From Acidobacteriota bacterium (GTDB taxonomy: Bacteria; Acidobacteriota; Terriglobia; Acidiferrales; UBA7541), in assembly GCA_003224085.1 (NCBI GenBank), contig QHYK01000150.1, forward strand, positions 1-33,049: 33,049 nt of DNA, in the 5' to 3' direction. Below are positions 7,166-14,362 of the stretch, in pieces (position 1 is the stretch's first letter; the number at the start of each line of letters is the position of its first letter). A program made the position numbers and the translations under genes. The notes beneath the pieces are model-generated. The model saw only the letters and a program-made list of their open reading frames with translations, was not told the origin of the DNA and searched no databases.

Positions 7166-7202
7166 AGAGGCGCTGGCGTGAGTGCGCGTAGACAGAGCTG
7201 GG

Positions 7203-7221
7203 TTGACCGCGTTGCGGTCAC
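7203..7221. repeat. Dispersed GACCGC..GCGGTC palindrome
   Basis: TTGACCGCGTTGCGGTCAC is an inverted repeat; on the minus strand it reads GTGACCGCAACGCGGTCAA. It is nearly the same as the units in front of moxR at 15070-15145. It lies just upstream of the preferred MFS start. Confidence 0.55.
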
Positions 7222-7284
7222 TGCTCAAGAGAACCCCCTCCACTTGTTCGATGCCGAAAATCCAAACTAGTCACCATGCCGTGA

Positions 7285-8058
7285 AGCCATGGAAGTTGTC
7301 AACGCAGCGCAGTACTGACGCGAGCGCCGATTTGGTCGTTCCAAGTAGAGCAGCCGTTGCCTGTTGTAAGCCCCGCGAGCCATCGCATAGCTGTGGACAT
7401 GAACACCAAGACGTTCAACTTCTTCAATGGAAGAAGGTGGTCTCAGGTGTCGTTGCCTCGTCCTTGGTTGGCTGCACTGTCAAAGCTCCGCACCGCCCAC
7501 AAGCGTTTGAGCCGTTGTGAGCAGGGTTCTAAGAACCGCGAGAAGGCGCGTAGCAGGGTCGCTCATATTTGTCAGCGAGTAACCGATCTGCGCACGGATT
7601 TTCTCCAGAAATTGAGCACTCAACTGATTCACAAAAACCAAGTGATTATGGTTGAGACGCTCGGCACCAAGAACATACTTAAGAATCGCCGCTTAGCCAG
7701 AGCCATCTCGGATGCGGGCTTCGGCGAGTTCGTTGGCATGTTGGAATACCAGTGCAAGTGGCCTGGAAGAACGCTCGTCAAAGTAGATAGGTTCTTCCCG
7801 TCATCAAAGTTGTGCTGCATTTGTCACCAAAAGAATGTAGACCTCAAACTCCAAGACCGTTGGACGTGTTCGAGTTGCCATACCGAACATCAGCGGGACG
7901 AGAATGCCGTCGTAAACATTTTCGTCGAAGGTTTGAGAATCTTAGCCGAGGGACGCTCGGTATTAGCCTGTGGAGGCACGGTAAGACCTGAACGCGAGTT
8001 TAGGCGTGTGCCCGTGAAGCAGGAAACATCGTCGGAGGTATGTGGCCATGTCGCATAG
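7285..8058 (+). pseudogene. tnpB: TnpB (OrfB) RNA-guided nuclease, N-terminus missing
   Basis: The open frame shows the RuvC core of TnpB. It has IAVDMNTKTF (RuvC-I Asp), VIMVETLGTKN (RuvC-II Glu), a zinc ribbon CxxC...CSSC around residues 170-190 of the 233-residue reading from TTG 7357, and QRDENAVVNI (RuvC-III Asp). A conserved GFGEFVGMLEYQCKWPG segment precedes the ribbon. Homology continues upstream of 7357 (WSFQVEQPLP) to about 7300 with no start codon, then hits a stop at 7282. The roughly 170 N-terminal residues that bind guide RNA and the TAM are gone. All three catalytic acidic positions seem intact, but without the N-terminal domains it should not be an active guided nuclease. The nearest possible starts (TTG at 7357) would give a C-terminal fragment. 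Confidence 0.8.
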
Positions 8059-8072
8059 TAACTCCGAGGAAT

Positions 8073-8105
8073 CCCCCGCCTTTAGAATCACTGTAAGGCG
8101 TGGGG
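8073..8105 (+). ncRNA. Right-end hairpin / omega-RNA 3' scaffold candidate
   Basis: CCCCCGCCTT pairs with AAGGCG-T-GGGG (8095-8105) with one bulged T and a 12-base loop, 14 bases after the tnpB stop. In intact elements this position holds the 3' scaffold of the omega (re)RNA, and the flank just beyond the right end acts as guide. Here the flank (from about 8115) is the end of the DUF3106 gene. Whether any RNA is still made cannot be judged from sequence. Confidence 0.5.
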
Positions 8106-8121
8106 AGTCGTCAACACTGGT

Positions 8122-8871
8122 TCACTCGTTGGCCGGGTCCGGCGCGCCCACGTGCATGTGGCTCAAGTCGCGAAGCATGGCCTTGTCTTGTTCGCTCATG
8201 CCGCGCGTGAAGTTCGGATCGTTTAAGTGCTGATTGCGCGCCGACTCCGGCATATTTTGCAGCACCGCGAGCCGGTTGCTAATCGCCTTTTGACGCTGCG
8301 GCGGCAGCTGCCTCCATTTGGGGAGTACATCGGCCCGAATGTGATTTTGCTGTTCCGGTGTCAGCTTCTGCCAATTCCTGTAGGCATCGCGAATTTCTTG
8401 TTGTTTCTGGGGCGGCAACCGATTGAATTTCTCGCCATTTTGCAAAACCTTTTGCTTCTCTGCCGGACTCAAATCTTGAAAACGCCGCGGCTGCAAATTA
8501 CCCGCATTCGGTGGCCGGTTCGGATTGAAACCCGGCTGCCGGGCGGACTCGTTGCCAGTATTTGGCGGGCGATTCCCGCCGATCATGCCCATCGATTCCG
8601 TTTGTGGGCTCTGAGGTTCCCGGTTCGGCGGAACGTTACTCTGCGGACGATCCTTGCCAGGACGGTTGTTGTTCGGCCGCCCGTATTGCGGTCTCCGATT
8701 TTCTTGTTGCGACTGTCTGCGCTCCTGCCTTGGCGTTTGCCCTTGCTGTGGTTGCCTCTGTGGCTGCGAAGGCTTATTCGCATCGTGCTTCTGCGCCGCA
8801 CACGGCAGCGCCATCGCCGCGCTGATTGCCATCACGGCCAGCCATCCGCCGAATTGGAGTCGCAGTTTCAT
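8122..8871 (-). CDS. Secreted Q/P/R-rich DUF3106 protein
   Basis: The 249-residue protein has a signal peptide (residues 1-26, ending PCAAQ). A long low-complexity segment rich in Gln, Pro, Arg and Asn follows (about 27-125), then a DUF3106 domain. That domain shows the repeating pattern LSPAEKQKVLQNGEKFNRLPP, LTPEQQNHIRADVLPKWRQLPPQ and the like (about 133-205). DUF3106 proteins are periplasmic proteins of unknown function commonly encoded with ECF sigma/anti-sigma pairs, as here: the anti-sigma gene ends six bases upstream. It probably belongs to that regulon. The truncated TnpB element ends seven bases beyond its stop, so the extreme C terminus may have been altered by the insertion. Confidence 0.78.
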   Translation of the reverse strand: MKLRLQFGGWLAVMAISAAMALPCAAQKHDANKPSQPQRQPQQGQTPRQERRQSQQENRRPQYGRPNNNRPGKDRPQSNVPPNREPQSPQTESMGMIGGNRPPNTGNESARQPGFNPNRPPNAGNLQPRRFQDLSPAEKQKVLQNGEKFNRLPPQKQQEIRDAYRNWQKLTPEQQNHIRADVLPKWRQLPPQRQKAISNRLAVLQNMPESARNQHLNDPNFTRGMSEQDKAMLRDLSHMHVGAPDPANE

Positions 8872-8877
8872 TGCACC

Positions 8878-9339
8878 TTACATCTGCTGCTGGCTCTGCT
8901 GCCCGCCATCGTCTTCCTGAACCGGCGCCGGCAATTCCGTCAGCGGCTCGAAGTTCGAAAGCAGGTCGTAATTCTCCAGCACTGGAATATCTTCCTGCGC
9001 AATCTGCGGTGGATTGTTCGCGGAGTGCGTCGCCACCCAAACCGTCGCCAGCGCCAGTATCGCCGCAGCAAACGCCGCGCGCGGCGCCGGGAACCAGGCC
9101 CACCAGATCTGCTTCAACGGCTCCGCCGCCACTCGCGCGCGCACGCGCACATCAAACGCCGGCGAAGGTTCGATCATCGGCAGCTCATCCAGCAAACCGC
9201 TCACAGCGCGAAATTCATTCACGCGCAAACGGCACGCGGCGCACGCCGCGAGGTGCTTTTCCACCTCCAGCCGCTCGCTTTCCTTCAAGCGCCCGTCCAC
9301 GTATCCCAGAATTTTATGTTCCATCCGGCTGCAGCTCAT
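8878..9339 (-). CDS. Anti-sigma factor with zinc-finger domain
   Basis: The 153-residue single-pass protein has an N-terminal anti-sigma zinc-binding motif HLAACAACR (His-x3-Cys-x2-Cys, about residues 35-43) preceded by MEHKILGYVDGRL. A membrane segment (FAAAILALATVWVATH, about 88-103) and an acidic C-terminal periplasmic tail follow. Such proteins hold their ECF sigma factor at the inner membrane until a signal releases it. I chose ATG 9339 (MSCSRMEH), which has a GGAAGGGGAA sequence directly upstream, over a TTG 21 bases earlier. It follows the sigma gene by 24 bases and precedes the DUF3106 gene by six, forming a three-gene operon. Confidence 0.85.
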   Translation of the reverse strand: MSCSRMEHKILGYVDGRLKESERLEVEKHLAACAACRLRVNEFRAVSGLLDELPMIEPSPAFDVRVRARVAAEPLKQIWWAWFPAPRAAFAAAILALATVWVATHSANNPPQIAQEDIPVLENYDLLSNFEPLTELPAPVQEDDGGQQSQQQM

Positions 9340-9363
9340 GACTTCCCCTTCCTGGCCCAATTG

Positions 9364-9960
9364 CTACTTCCCTTGCTGCGCTACGAGGGGGGCGAGTTCC
9401 ACTCGCAGCGCTTCGTATGCCCGGAACAGCAGCGACTTCAGCGCGCTTTCCGAGCATTGCAAGATTTTCGAAATCTCTCCGTAATCCAGCTCCTGATACT
9501 TGTGCAGCAGCACCGCCGCGCGCTGTTTCTCCGGAAGCTTTTCAATGGCGTGACGGATCATCTTTTTGCGCGTTTCCTCCACCAGGTGCTGCTCGATGTT
9601 CGGGTGCTTCTCGGCGATGTCCAGCGTCTTCTCTTCGCCTTCTTCCGCATCCACGGTCACGGGCGCATCGAGAGAAATCTCCATGCGCTGGTACCGCGTG
9701 TCCCGCATCGAATTCAGCGCCAGGTTCGTGGCGATGCGGAAGAGCCACGTCGTGAACTTCGCGCTCGGCACGTAGTCTTCGCGGGCCCGGTACACGCGCA
9801 AGAAAACCTCTTGCGCCAAGTCTTCCGCCTGCTCCCGGTTGCGCACCATGCGGTACAGGAAATTCACCAAGGGAGTCCGGTAGCGATGCAGCAGTAAGGT
9901 GAACGACTGCTCGTCGCCCGCCTTCACGTCCAGCATGAGTTGGACGTCCGACCTGGCCAT
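9364..9960 (-). CDS. ECF (extracytoplasmic function) RNA polymerase sigma factor
   Basis: The protein is about 198 residues from ATG 9960 (a GTG at 9969 is possible). Region 2 is seen in FLYRMVRNREQAEDLAQEVF and KFTTWLFRIATNLALN, which includes the -10 recognition helix. Region 4 is seen in LPEKQRAAVLLHKYQELDY, then EISKILQCSESALKSLLFRA, the -35-binding helix-turn-helix. There is no region 3, as expected for the RpoE/SigW-like ECF class. The acidic linker (VDAEEGEEKTLDIAEKH) between the domains is long. It is the first gene of the operon with its anti-sigma factor and the secreted DUF3106 protein. The inducing stress is not evident. Confidence 0.9.
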   Translation of the reverse strand: MARSDVQLMLDVKAGDEQSFTLLLHRYRTPLVNFLYRMVRNREQAEDLAQEVFLRVYRAREDYVPSAKFTTWLFRIATNLALNSMRDTRYQRMEISLDAPVTVDAEEGEEKTLDIAEKHPNIEQHLVEETRKKMIRHAIEKLPEKQRAAVLLHKYQELDYGEISKILQCSESALKSLLFRAYEALRVELAPLVAQQGK

Positions 9961-10007
9961 AGCCGCCACACTGTATCAAACCCTAGTTGTCTGGAGAAAG
10001 TTGCGAA

Positions 10008-10068
10008 TGAACGCGGTGTCAGAACGGGGCTAATCGCTTGGTTTAGCGGGCTTTAAACGCCGCGTTCA
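10008..10068. other. Nested inverted repeat upstream of the sigma gene
   Basis: TGAACGCGG (10008-10016) and CCGCGTTCA (10060-10068) are perfect 9-bp arms. Between them GCTAA and TTAGC form a smaller internal stem. The structure lies in the 138-base gap between the ZIP gene and the sigma gene, both on the minus strand. It could be a folded 3' end of the ZIP transcript or a regulatory leader of the sigma operon. No T tract follows. Confidence 0.35.
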
Positions 10069-10098
10069 TCGGGCGTTTAGAAATGCGCTTGGCAAGGG

Positions 10099-10842
10099 CT
10101 AGATGTGGAATAAGTGCTGCATTATCAATAAACTAGCAACCCCTGCGAACACTAGCAGCGCCATGCGCCAGTTCGGCTCCCGGTTCACTTCCGGCAGAAG
10201 GTCGGTTGCCGCCACATAAACTGTCACTCCGCCTGAGAGCGGCAGAGCGTACTTCAGCTGCCCCTGCAAGGCGCTCGTTAGGAGCACGCCAAACAGCGTC
10301 GCCGCTCCGAGTAACCCGGCTCCCAGGATGGCGTTGCGCTTCCCGCGCCCGCTGGCCAGCGCCACCGACGCGATCGTAAATCCTTCCGGCAGCTTGTGCA
10401 GGAAGACGGCCAAGAAAAGCACGACGCCCAGCCACGTCGAAATCAGAAATCCCGCGGCAATGGCCACCCCGTCAAAGAAAGTGTGAATCGCCATGCCCAG
10501 CAGCACGGTTTTTCCGGCATGCACCCCGCTGAACTCTTCGTGGTGTGTCTCTTCGCCAAAATGAAAGTGTGGGGCGATGGTGTGCTCGAACAAATGCACC
10601 AAAAAAAATCCAATGAGCACGAACAACAGCGCTCTTTCGCCGGAAAGCCGCACCGACTCTGGGATCACGTCGAGGAACGCCACTGCGAGCATGTATCCCG
10701 CGCCCAGCGCCAGAAAATATTGCAGGTATTGCCGCGGCCAGTGCTTTCGAACGACGAAGTATCCACCCACCAAATTCCCCGCCGCCGCCACCAACCCCAG
10801 CAGCGCCGCAAGCCCGGTCCGAAATGCTATGTCATGTTCCAT
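10099..10842 (-). CDS. ZIP family divalent metal transporter
   Basis: The 247-residue inner-membrane protein has about eight hydrophobic segments. Helix IV carries HTFFDGVAIAAG and helix V carries HKLPEGFTIAS. These are the paired His-x3-Asp-Gly and His-x3-Glu-Gly metal-binding motifs of the ZIP family (zinc/iron import in most members). A His-rich loop HTIAPHFHFGEETHHEE between helices III and IV is the usual variable metal-sensing region. Length is normal for bacterial ZupT-like proteins. It is transcribed alone on the minus strand, and the substrate metal cannot be told from sequence. Confidence 0.88.
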   Translation of the reverse strand: MEHDIAFRTGLAALLGLVAAAGNLVGGYFVVRKHWPRQYLQYFLALGAGYMLAVAFLDVIPESVRLSGERALLFVLIGFFLVHLFEHTIAPHFHFGEETHHEEFSGVHAGKTVLLGMAIHTFFDGVAIAAGFLISTWLGVVLFLAVFLHKLPEGFTIASVALASGRGKRNAILGAGLLGAATLFGVLLTSALQGQLKYALPLSGGVTVYVAATDLLPEVNREPNWRMALLVFAGVASLLIMQHLFHI

Positions 10843-10853
10843 GTTCGGTGATT

Positions 10854-10981
10854 AGAGATCAGAGATCGGAAAAAACAGCGCAGAACCCCAAAGACGCGCT
10901 TCTAGCCGAGTATGCGCGGAAAGAAACCACCCTTCGCGCCAACTCGGTTCTCTTATCTCCGATCTCTGTTCTCTGATCTCT
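10854..10981. repeat. Imperfect inverted repeat of AGAGATCAGAGATCGG type
   Basis: AGAGATCAGAGATCGGA (10854-10870) faces TCCGATCTCT-GTTCTCT-GATCTCT (10958-10981), its reverse complement with a seven-base insertion, across 87 bases. The core GATCAGAGATC recurs at 19048-19058 just before the transglutaminase gene. The 151-base gap between the ZIP start and the ychF stop is essentially this structure. It may be a small non-autonomous element or a folded 3' end. Confidence 0.5.
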
Positions 10982-10993
10982 CTTTGCGTTTCT

Positions 10994-12064
10994 TCACCCC
11001 GAGTGCCGGAACAGAATCACATCGCCTTCCTGCACGACGTACTCTTTTCCCTCCAGCCGCACTTGCGCCTTTTCCTTTGCCGCTGCAATGCTTCCCGCCG
11101 CCACCAAATCGTTCCAGCGCACCACTTCCGCGCGGATGAACCCTCTCTCGATGTCGCTGTGAATCACTCCCGCGGCCTTCACCGCAGGGTCTCCCTTGTG
11201 AACGGTCCACGCGCGCACTTCCGGCTCCCCCGCAGTGAAAAACTGGATCAAGCCCAGCAAATCATACGTCGCGCGAATCAGCCGGTTCAGTCCCGGCTCT
11301 TTCAATCCATATGACGCCAGCAGTTCCGCCGCCTCTTTCTCTTCCATCTCCGCCAGTTCCGCTTCCAGCCGGCCGCAGATCGGAACCACGGCCGCATTTT
11401 TCTTTCCCTGAAGCGCGCCCAACTTGTGCCGCTCCACCGCCGTATCCAGTTTGTCCGCTTCCTCATCTCCTAAGTTCAGCACGTACAAGACCGGCCGTGC
11501 CGACAAAAACAAAAATCCGCCGATGGACTTGCGCTCTTCTGACGTCAGCTCCACTTCGCGCAGGGGCTTCTCCGCCTCCAGTTGCGCCTTGCATTTTTCC
11601 AGCACCGTCTTCTCAAGCTCCAGCGCCGGGTCGCGCTTCTTTTTTAAATCTTTTTCCACGCGCTCGAGCCGCCGCACAATCTGGTCATGGTCGGAAAGCA
11701 TCAGCTCCAAATCCAGATTCGTCGCATCCCGCAGCGGATCGATCCTGCCTTCCGAATGCGGCACGCTCGCATCCTGGAATACGCGAATCACGTGCGCAAT
11801 CACTTCCACTTCACGCAGTTGCGCCAGCGCCTCGCGCATACGCTCTTTCTGCATGCCGCCCAGGTCCACATAATTCACCGTCGCGTAGGTGACTTTCTTG
11901 GGGTTGTAGAGCTTCGCCAGTTCCAGCAGTCGCGGTTCCGGCACTTTGGCCACGCCGACGTGCGTCGCCGACGCGCCGCCTTTCCCCTCGACGTGCGCCT
12001 TCGTCAAGATTCGAAACAGCGTCGTCTTCCCGACCTGCGGCAATCCAATAATCCCCGCTTCCAC
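10994..12064 (-). CDS. ychF: Ribosome-associated GTPase/ATPase YchF
   Basis: The 356-residue P-loop protein is of the Obg/YchF family. The Walker A is GLPQVGKTTLF (residues 7-17). The switch region carries YVDLGGM instead of the usual DxAGL. A coiled helical insert (about 125-180, RRLERVEKDLKKKRDPALELE) and a C-terminal TGS domain ending EGDVILFRHSG are typical. The guanine-specificity NKxD motif is replaced by LNLGDE, in line with the relaxed or ATP-preferring nucleotide use known for YchF. The role in translation or stress response is only partly known. It is monocistronic here. Confidence 0.92.
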   Translation of the reverse strand: MEAGIIGLPQVGKTTLFRILTKAHVEGKGGASATHVGVAKVPEPRLLELAKLYNPKKVTYATVNYVDLGGMQKERMREALAQLREVEVIAHVIRVFQDASVPHSEGRIDPLRDATNLDLELMLSDHDQIVRRLERVEKDLKKKRDPALELEKTVLEKCKAQLEAEKPLREVELTSEERKSIGGFLFLSARPVLYVLNLGDEEADKLDTAVERHKLGALQGKKNAAVVPICGRLEAELAEMEEKEAAELLASYGLKEPGLNRLIRATYDLLGLIQFFTAGEPEVRAWTVHKGDPAVKAAGVIHSDIERGFIRAEVVRWNDLVAAGSIAAAKEKAQVRLEGKEYVVQEGDVILFRHSG

Positions 12065-12152
12065 GCCCGCCCTTTCTCCTGCCGCTCTCTATGAATTTCC
12101 CGCCGGCACAAACCCCTCATGCTAGCACACCCGTCCGCGCTGCTCGTCGTTG

Positions 12153-12179
12153 TAGCGGCGGCCTTCTGAGGCGGGTCCC
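12153..12179 (+). repeat. Dispersed palindromic (REP-like) element, copy 2
   Basis: TAGCGGCGGCCTTCTG continues as AGGCGGGTCCC. It shares the TAG(C/T)GGC lead and CCTTCTGAGGCGGG core with copies at 4602 and 12927, but its stem is eroded. It is the only copy not attached to a stop codon and sits between the divergent ychF and ferric-reductase-like genes. Confidence 0.55.
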
Positions 12180-12260
12180 ACCTCGCAACGTTCCCTGGCT
12201 CTAGTAAGGCAAGGAAAGGTGAAGAAAGGCGGATTGTGTTGAGGCCAGCATGGCATTTCC

Positions 12261-12926
12261 ATGAAACATTTGGCCCTTTCGAGCCGTCTCAAGGCTCATG
12301 CTCGGCCAGAACCTTCCATGAACGTAACCGTCCTCGAGCTTTCCGCCTATGTCGGACTCGTCGCCGTTGGCGCAGTTACTCTGAACCTCCTCCTTGGGAT
12401 GCTCATGGCCTTCCGCTACAGCCCCCACCGCTCCTGGCCGCATCACCGGTTCAACTATTTCCGCCTGCACAACTGGTCCGGCTATATCGCCCTTTCGGTG
12501 TCGCTCCTGCATCCGGCCATTCTGCTTCTGAACAAGGACCCGCGCTTTCGTTTGCTCGACCTTGTCTATCCTGTCCACTCTCCCAGCCAGCCGCTCGAAA
12601 ACACAATTGGCGCCGTTGCCCTCTATCTTCTTGCATTCGTTATCGTTACCTCCTACCTGCGTCTTTGGCTGGGCCGCCACTTATGGAAGTCCTTCCATTT
12701 CAGCATCTATTTCGCCGCTGCTGCTCTCTTCTTCCACAGCCTGTTCACCGACCCCGCCTTGAAGGGCGACCGCATCGACTCGTTCGACGGTGGCAAGATC
12801 TTCGTCGAGTCCTGCTTCATGCTGATCGCGGTGGTCAGCCTCCTCCGGTGGCGCTACGCAAGGCAAAAAGCTCTCCATCTCTTCAAAGTTCCTGGCCAAC
12901 CTGCAGCCTCAACTGAGCCGCCGTAG
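12261..12926 (+). CDS. Ferric reductase-like transmembrane haem protein
   Basis: The 221-residue protein has about six hydrophobic helices. Histidines are placed for bis-His haem b ligation: LHNWSGYIALSVSLLHP (about residues 70-86), SFHFSIYFAAAALFFHSLF (about 143-161). The arrangement matches the ferric-reductase-like transmembrane domain (as in MsrQ/YedZ and the NADPH oxidase membrane core) without an attached flavin domain. No msrP partner gene is adjacent. ATG 12318 (MNVTVLEL) is an alternative start giving a 202-residue protein; neither has a clear Shine-Dalgarno. Its TAG stop is the first three bases of a palindromic repeat. Confidence 0.7.
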   Translation: MKHLALSSRLKAHARPEPSMNVTVLELSAYVGLVAVGAVTLNLLLGMLMAFRYSPHRSWPHHRFNYFRLHNWSGYIALSVSLLHPAILLLNKDPRFRLLDLVYPVHSPSQPLENTIGAVALYLLAFVIVTSYLRLWLGRHLWKSFHFSIYFAAAALFFHSLFTDPALKGDRIDSFDGGKIFVESCFMLIAVVSLLRWRYARQKALHLFKVPGQPAASTEPP

Positions 12927-12955
12927 TGGCCCGCCTTCTGAGGCGGGCGCTTTTC
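12927..12955 (+). terminator. Palindromic element copy 3, terminator-like
   Basis: GCCCGCCT-TCTG-AGGCGGGC (12929-12948) is a perfect 8-bp stem followed by GCTTTTCTT. It directly abuts the stop of the preceding gene, whose TAG is the first part of the repeat consensus. Of the three copies this one looks most like an intrinsic terminator. Confidence 0.6.
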
Positions 12956-13095
12956 TTCCCTGCCAAGACTCCGCCCGAGCGTTAGAATCCTTCCCACGGT
13001 TTCGCCCGACAATCATGTTCCGCCATAAAAACATTGGTCTGGGCCATTTTGATTATGTCGGCTACAAAAGCTAGTTTCCGGATTGGAGCTTCGCG

Positions 13096-13842
13096 TTGAC
13101 CACCGAATACGAACTGTCGTTTGACATGCAGCTCGCAATGAATACGCTTGCGGCAAAGGACCCGCAACTTGCTCGGCTAATCAGGGAAACGCAGGAATTT
13201 CGCGTCGAAAAAGGCGTTGCCGAGAGCCCTTACGAAGTCCTCGTGGAAGCCATCACGCACCAATCTATCTCCGGGAAAGCCGCCGCGACCATTTTCGGCC
13301 GAGTCAAAGCGCTTGGCTCGAACGGGCGCATTCCTACGCCACAGGAAATGCTCAAGTTGCGCAAGCCAGCACTCCGCCAAGCGGGCCTCTCCACCGCCAA
13401 AGTCCTGGCCATGAAAGACCTCGCACAAAAAACCATCGCTGGCACCGTTCCCGCGCTTGAAGAAGCGCGCAAGCTCTCGGACGAAGAACTGGTCAAGCGG
13501 CTGGTTTCCGTCCGCGGCATTGGCGCCTGGACTGTCGAAATGTTCCTCATCTTCCGCCTTGGCCGCCCTGACGTTCTCCCTATCCACGATCTCGGCGTCC
13601 GCAAAGGTTGGGCCATCACCTACGGCAAAAAGCACATGCCCGCGCCCAAAGAGCTGCTCAAATTCGGCGAACGCTGGCGCCCCTACCGCACCGTCGCCTC
13701 CTGGTACATGTGGCGCGCCTGCCAGCGCGCTGGCCAGGCCACGCTGCGCAAAATCCGCCCCCACAAAACCAAGCCGCGCCGCTCCGGCGAATCTTTAAAG
13801 CGGCTACAAGCGAGTAAAAACTCCAAGGCTAGTAGCGGCTAA
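13096..13842 (+). CDS. alkA: DNA-3-methyladenine glycosylase, AlkA-type
   Basis: The 248-residue enzyme belongs to the HhH-GPD base-excision repair superfamily. The helix-hairpin-helix is VRGIGAWT (about residues 139-146) and the catalytic Asp is D165 in VLPIHDLGV. EAITHQSISGKAA (about 51-63) is the conserved AlkA-like helix. It removes alkylated purines from DNA. It lacks the N-terminal AlkA_N domain of E. coli AlkA, like the shorter Bacillus/archaeal types. It lacks iron-sulfur cysteines, unlike MutY and endonuclease III. The start is TTG with GGAG seven bases upstream (ATG 13126 is the next choice). The Lys/Arg-rich C-terminal tail (from about 218) probably contacts DNA. Confidence 0.85.
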   Translation: MTTEYELSFDMQLAMNTLAAKDPQLARLIRETQEFRVEKGVAESPYEVLVEAITHQSISGKAAATIFGRVKALGSNGRIPTPQEMLKLRKPALRQAGLSTAKVLAMKDLAQKTIAGTVPALEEARKLSDEELVKRLVSVRGIGAWTVEMFLIFRLGRPDVLPIHDLGVRKGWAITYGKKHMPAPKELLKFGERWRPYRTVASWYMWRACQRAGQATLRKIRPHKTKPRRSGESLKRLQASKNSKASSG

Positions 13843-14362
13843 ATTTTGTGCCAAAAACGCGGGCCCGATTGCCGATTTTCATGGCACCATTAGAATTGCG
13901 ATGGGCACAGAGGAGCGTGCCCCGTCGCCGGCCGGGCTATTTTTCCTGTCCCGTGGACCACATCTTCGTCTACGTGCACCGGCTGAAATCGCGCCGCGTG
14001 GTTTTTGCGAAGGCTACAGTTCACCAGACGAATTGGAACCACTTTTCGCGGGAACGGGCTGAGGGCAAAACCATCCTGGTCAAACTGGCCGATTTCGCGG
14101 CCGACGATGTTCCGAGCGAAGCGGACATCGCCGTTGTCGTGGACTACTGTCCCTTCGAGCACTTTCCAGGTGCCGTTCCGCAGATATTTTCGATTGGTCG
14201 GGGCTTACGGAGATAACTGGCAGTGGCTCAAACAGCCGTCTGCGGATATTTAAGCCGACGCCGATCAGCAGATCGAGATTCACGCGCAGCGTTCCTTCCT
14301 CGCGGTAGCCTTTCGACGAAGATTCGCCGCCAGCGGGAAACTGGGTTGAGGAATTTAACGCC
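13843..14362. other. 520-base region without a confident gene
   Basis: Open frames exist on both strands (plus 13848-14216, 122 codons; minus 13890-14162 and 14080-14385) but none shows a recognisable domain, a convincing ribosome site or consistent codon bias. The plus frame contains a fairly protein-like stretch (VDHIFVYVHRL, ADIAVVVDYCPFEHF). The minus frames read plausibly in pieces that switch frame. The region may be a decayed gene. I call no product. Confidence 0.3.

Larger units (their letters stand above)
7285..8115 (+). mobile_element. 5'-truncated IS200/IS605-type element (tnpB only)
   Basis: A remnant carrying the C-terminal two thirds of a TnpB gene plus a typical right-end hairpin (8073-8105) followed by AGTCGTCAAC. 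That ending resembles the GGGGAGTGTCAA-like right termini of this superfamily. No TnpA (Y1 transposase) and no left end are visible, and the first in-frame stop upstream of the tnpB homology is at 7282. The right end lies seven bases before the stop of the DUF3106 gene on the opposite strand, so the element probably inserted at that gene's 3' end. The exact left boundary is unknown. Confidence 0.72.

Noticed and set aside
7285-8115. Functional omega-RNA-guided nuclease system
   Set aside because: The N-terminal half needed for guide RNA and TAM recognition is absent and there is no start codon for a full protein.
8227-9897. A 556-codon plus-strand open frame
   Set aside because: It is antisense to the DUF3106, anti-sigma and ECF sigma genes, all of which have clear domains; the Arg/Leu-rich composition is typical of a high-GC shadow frame.
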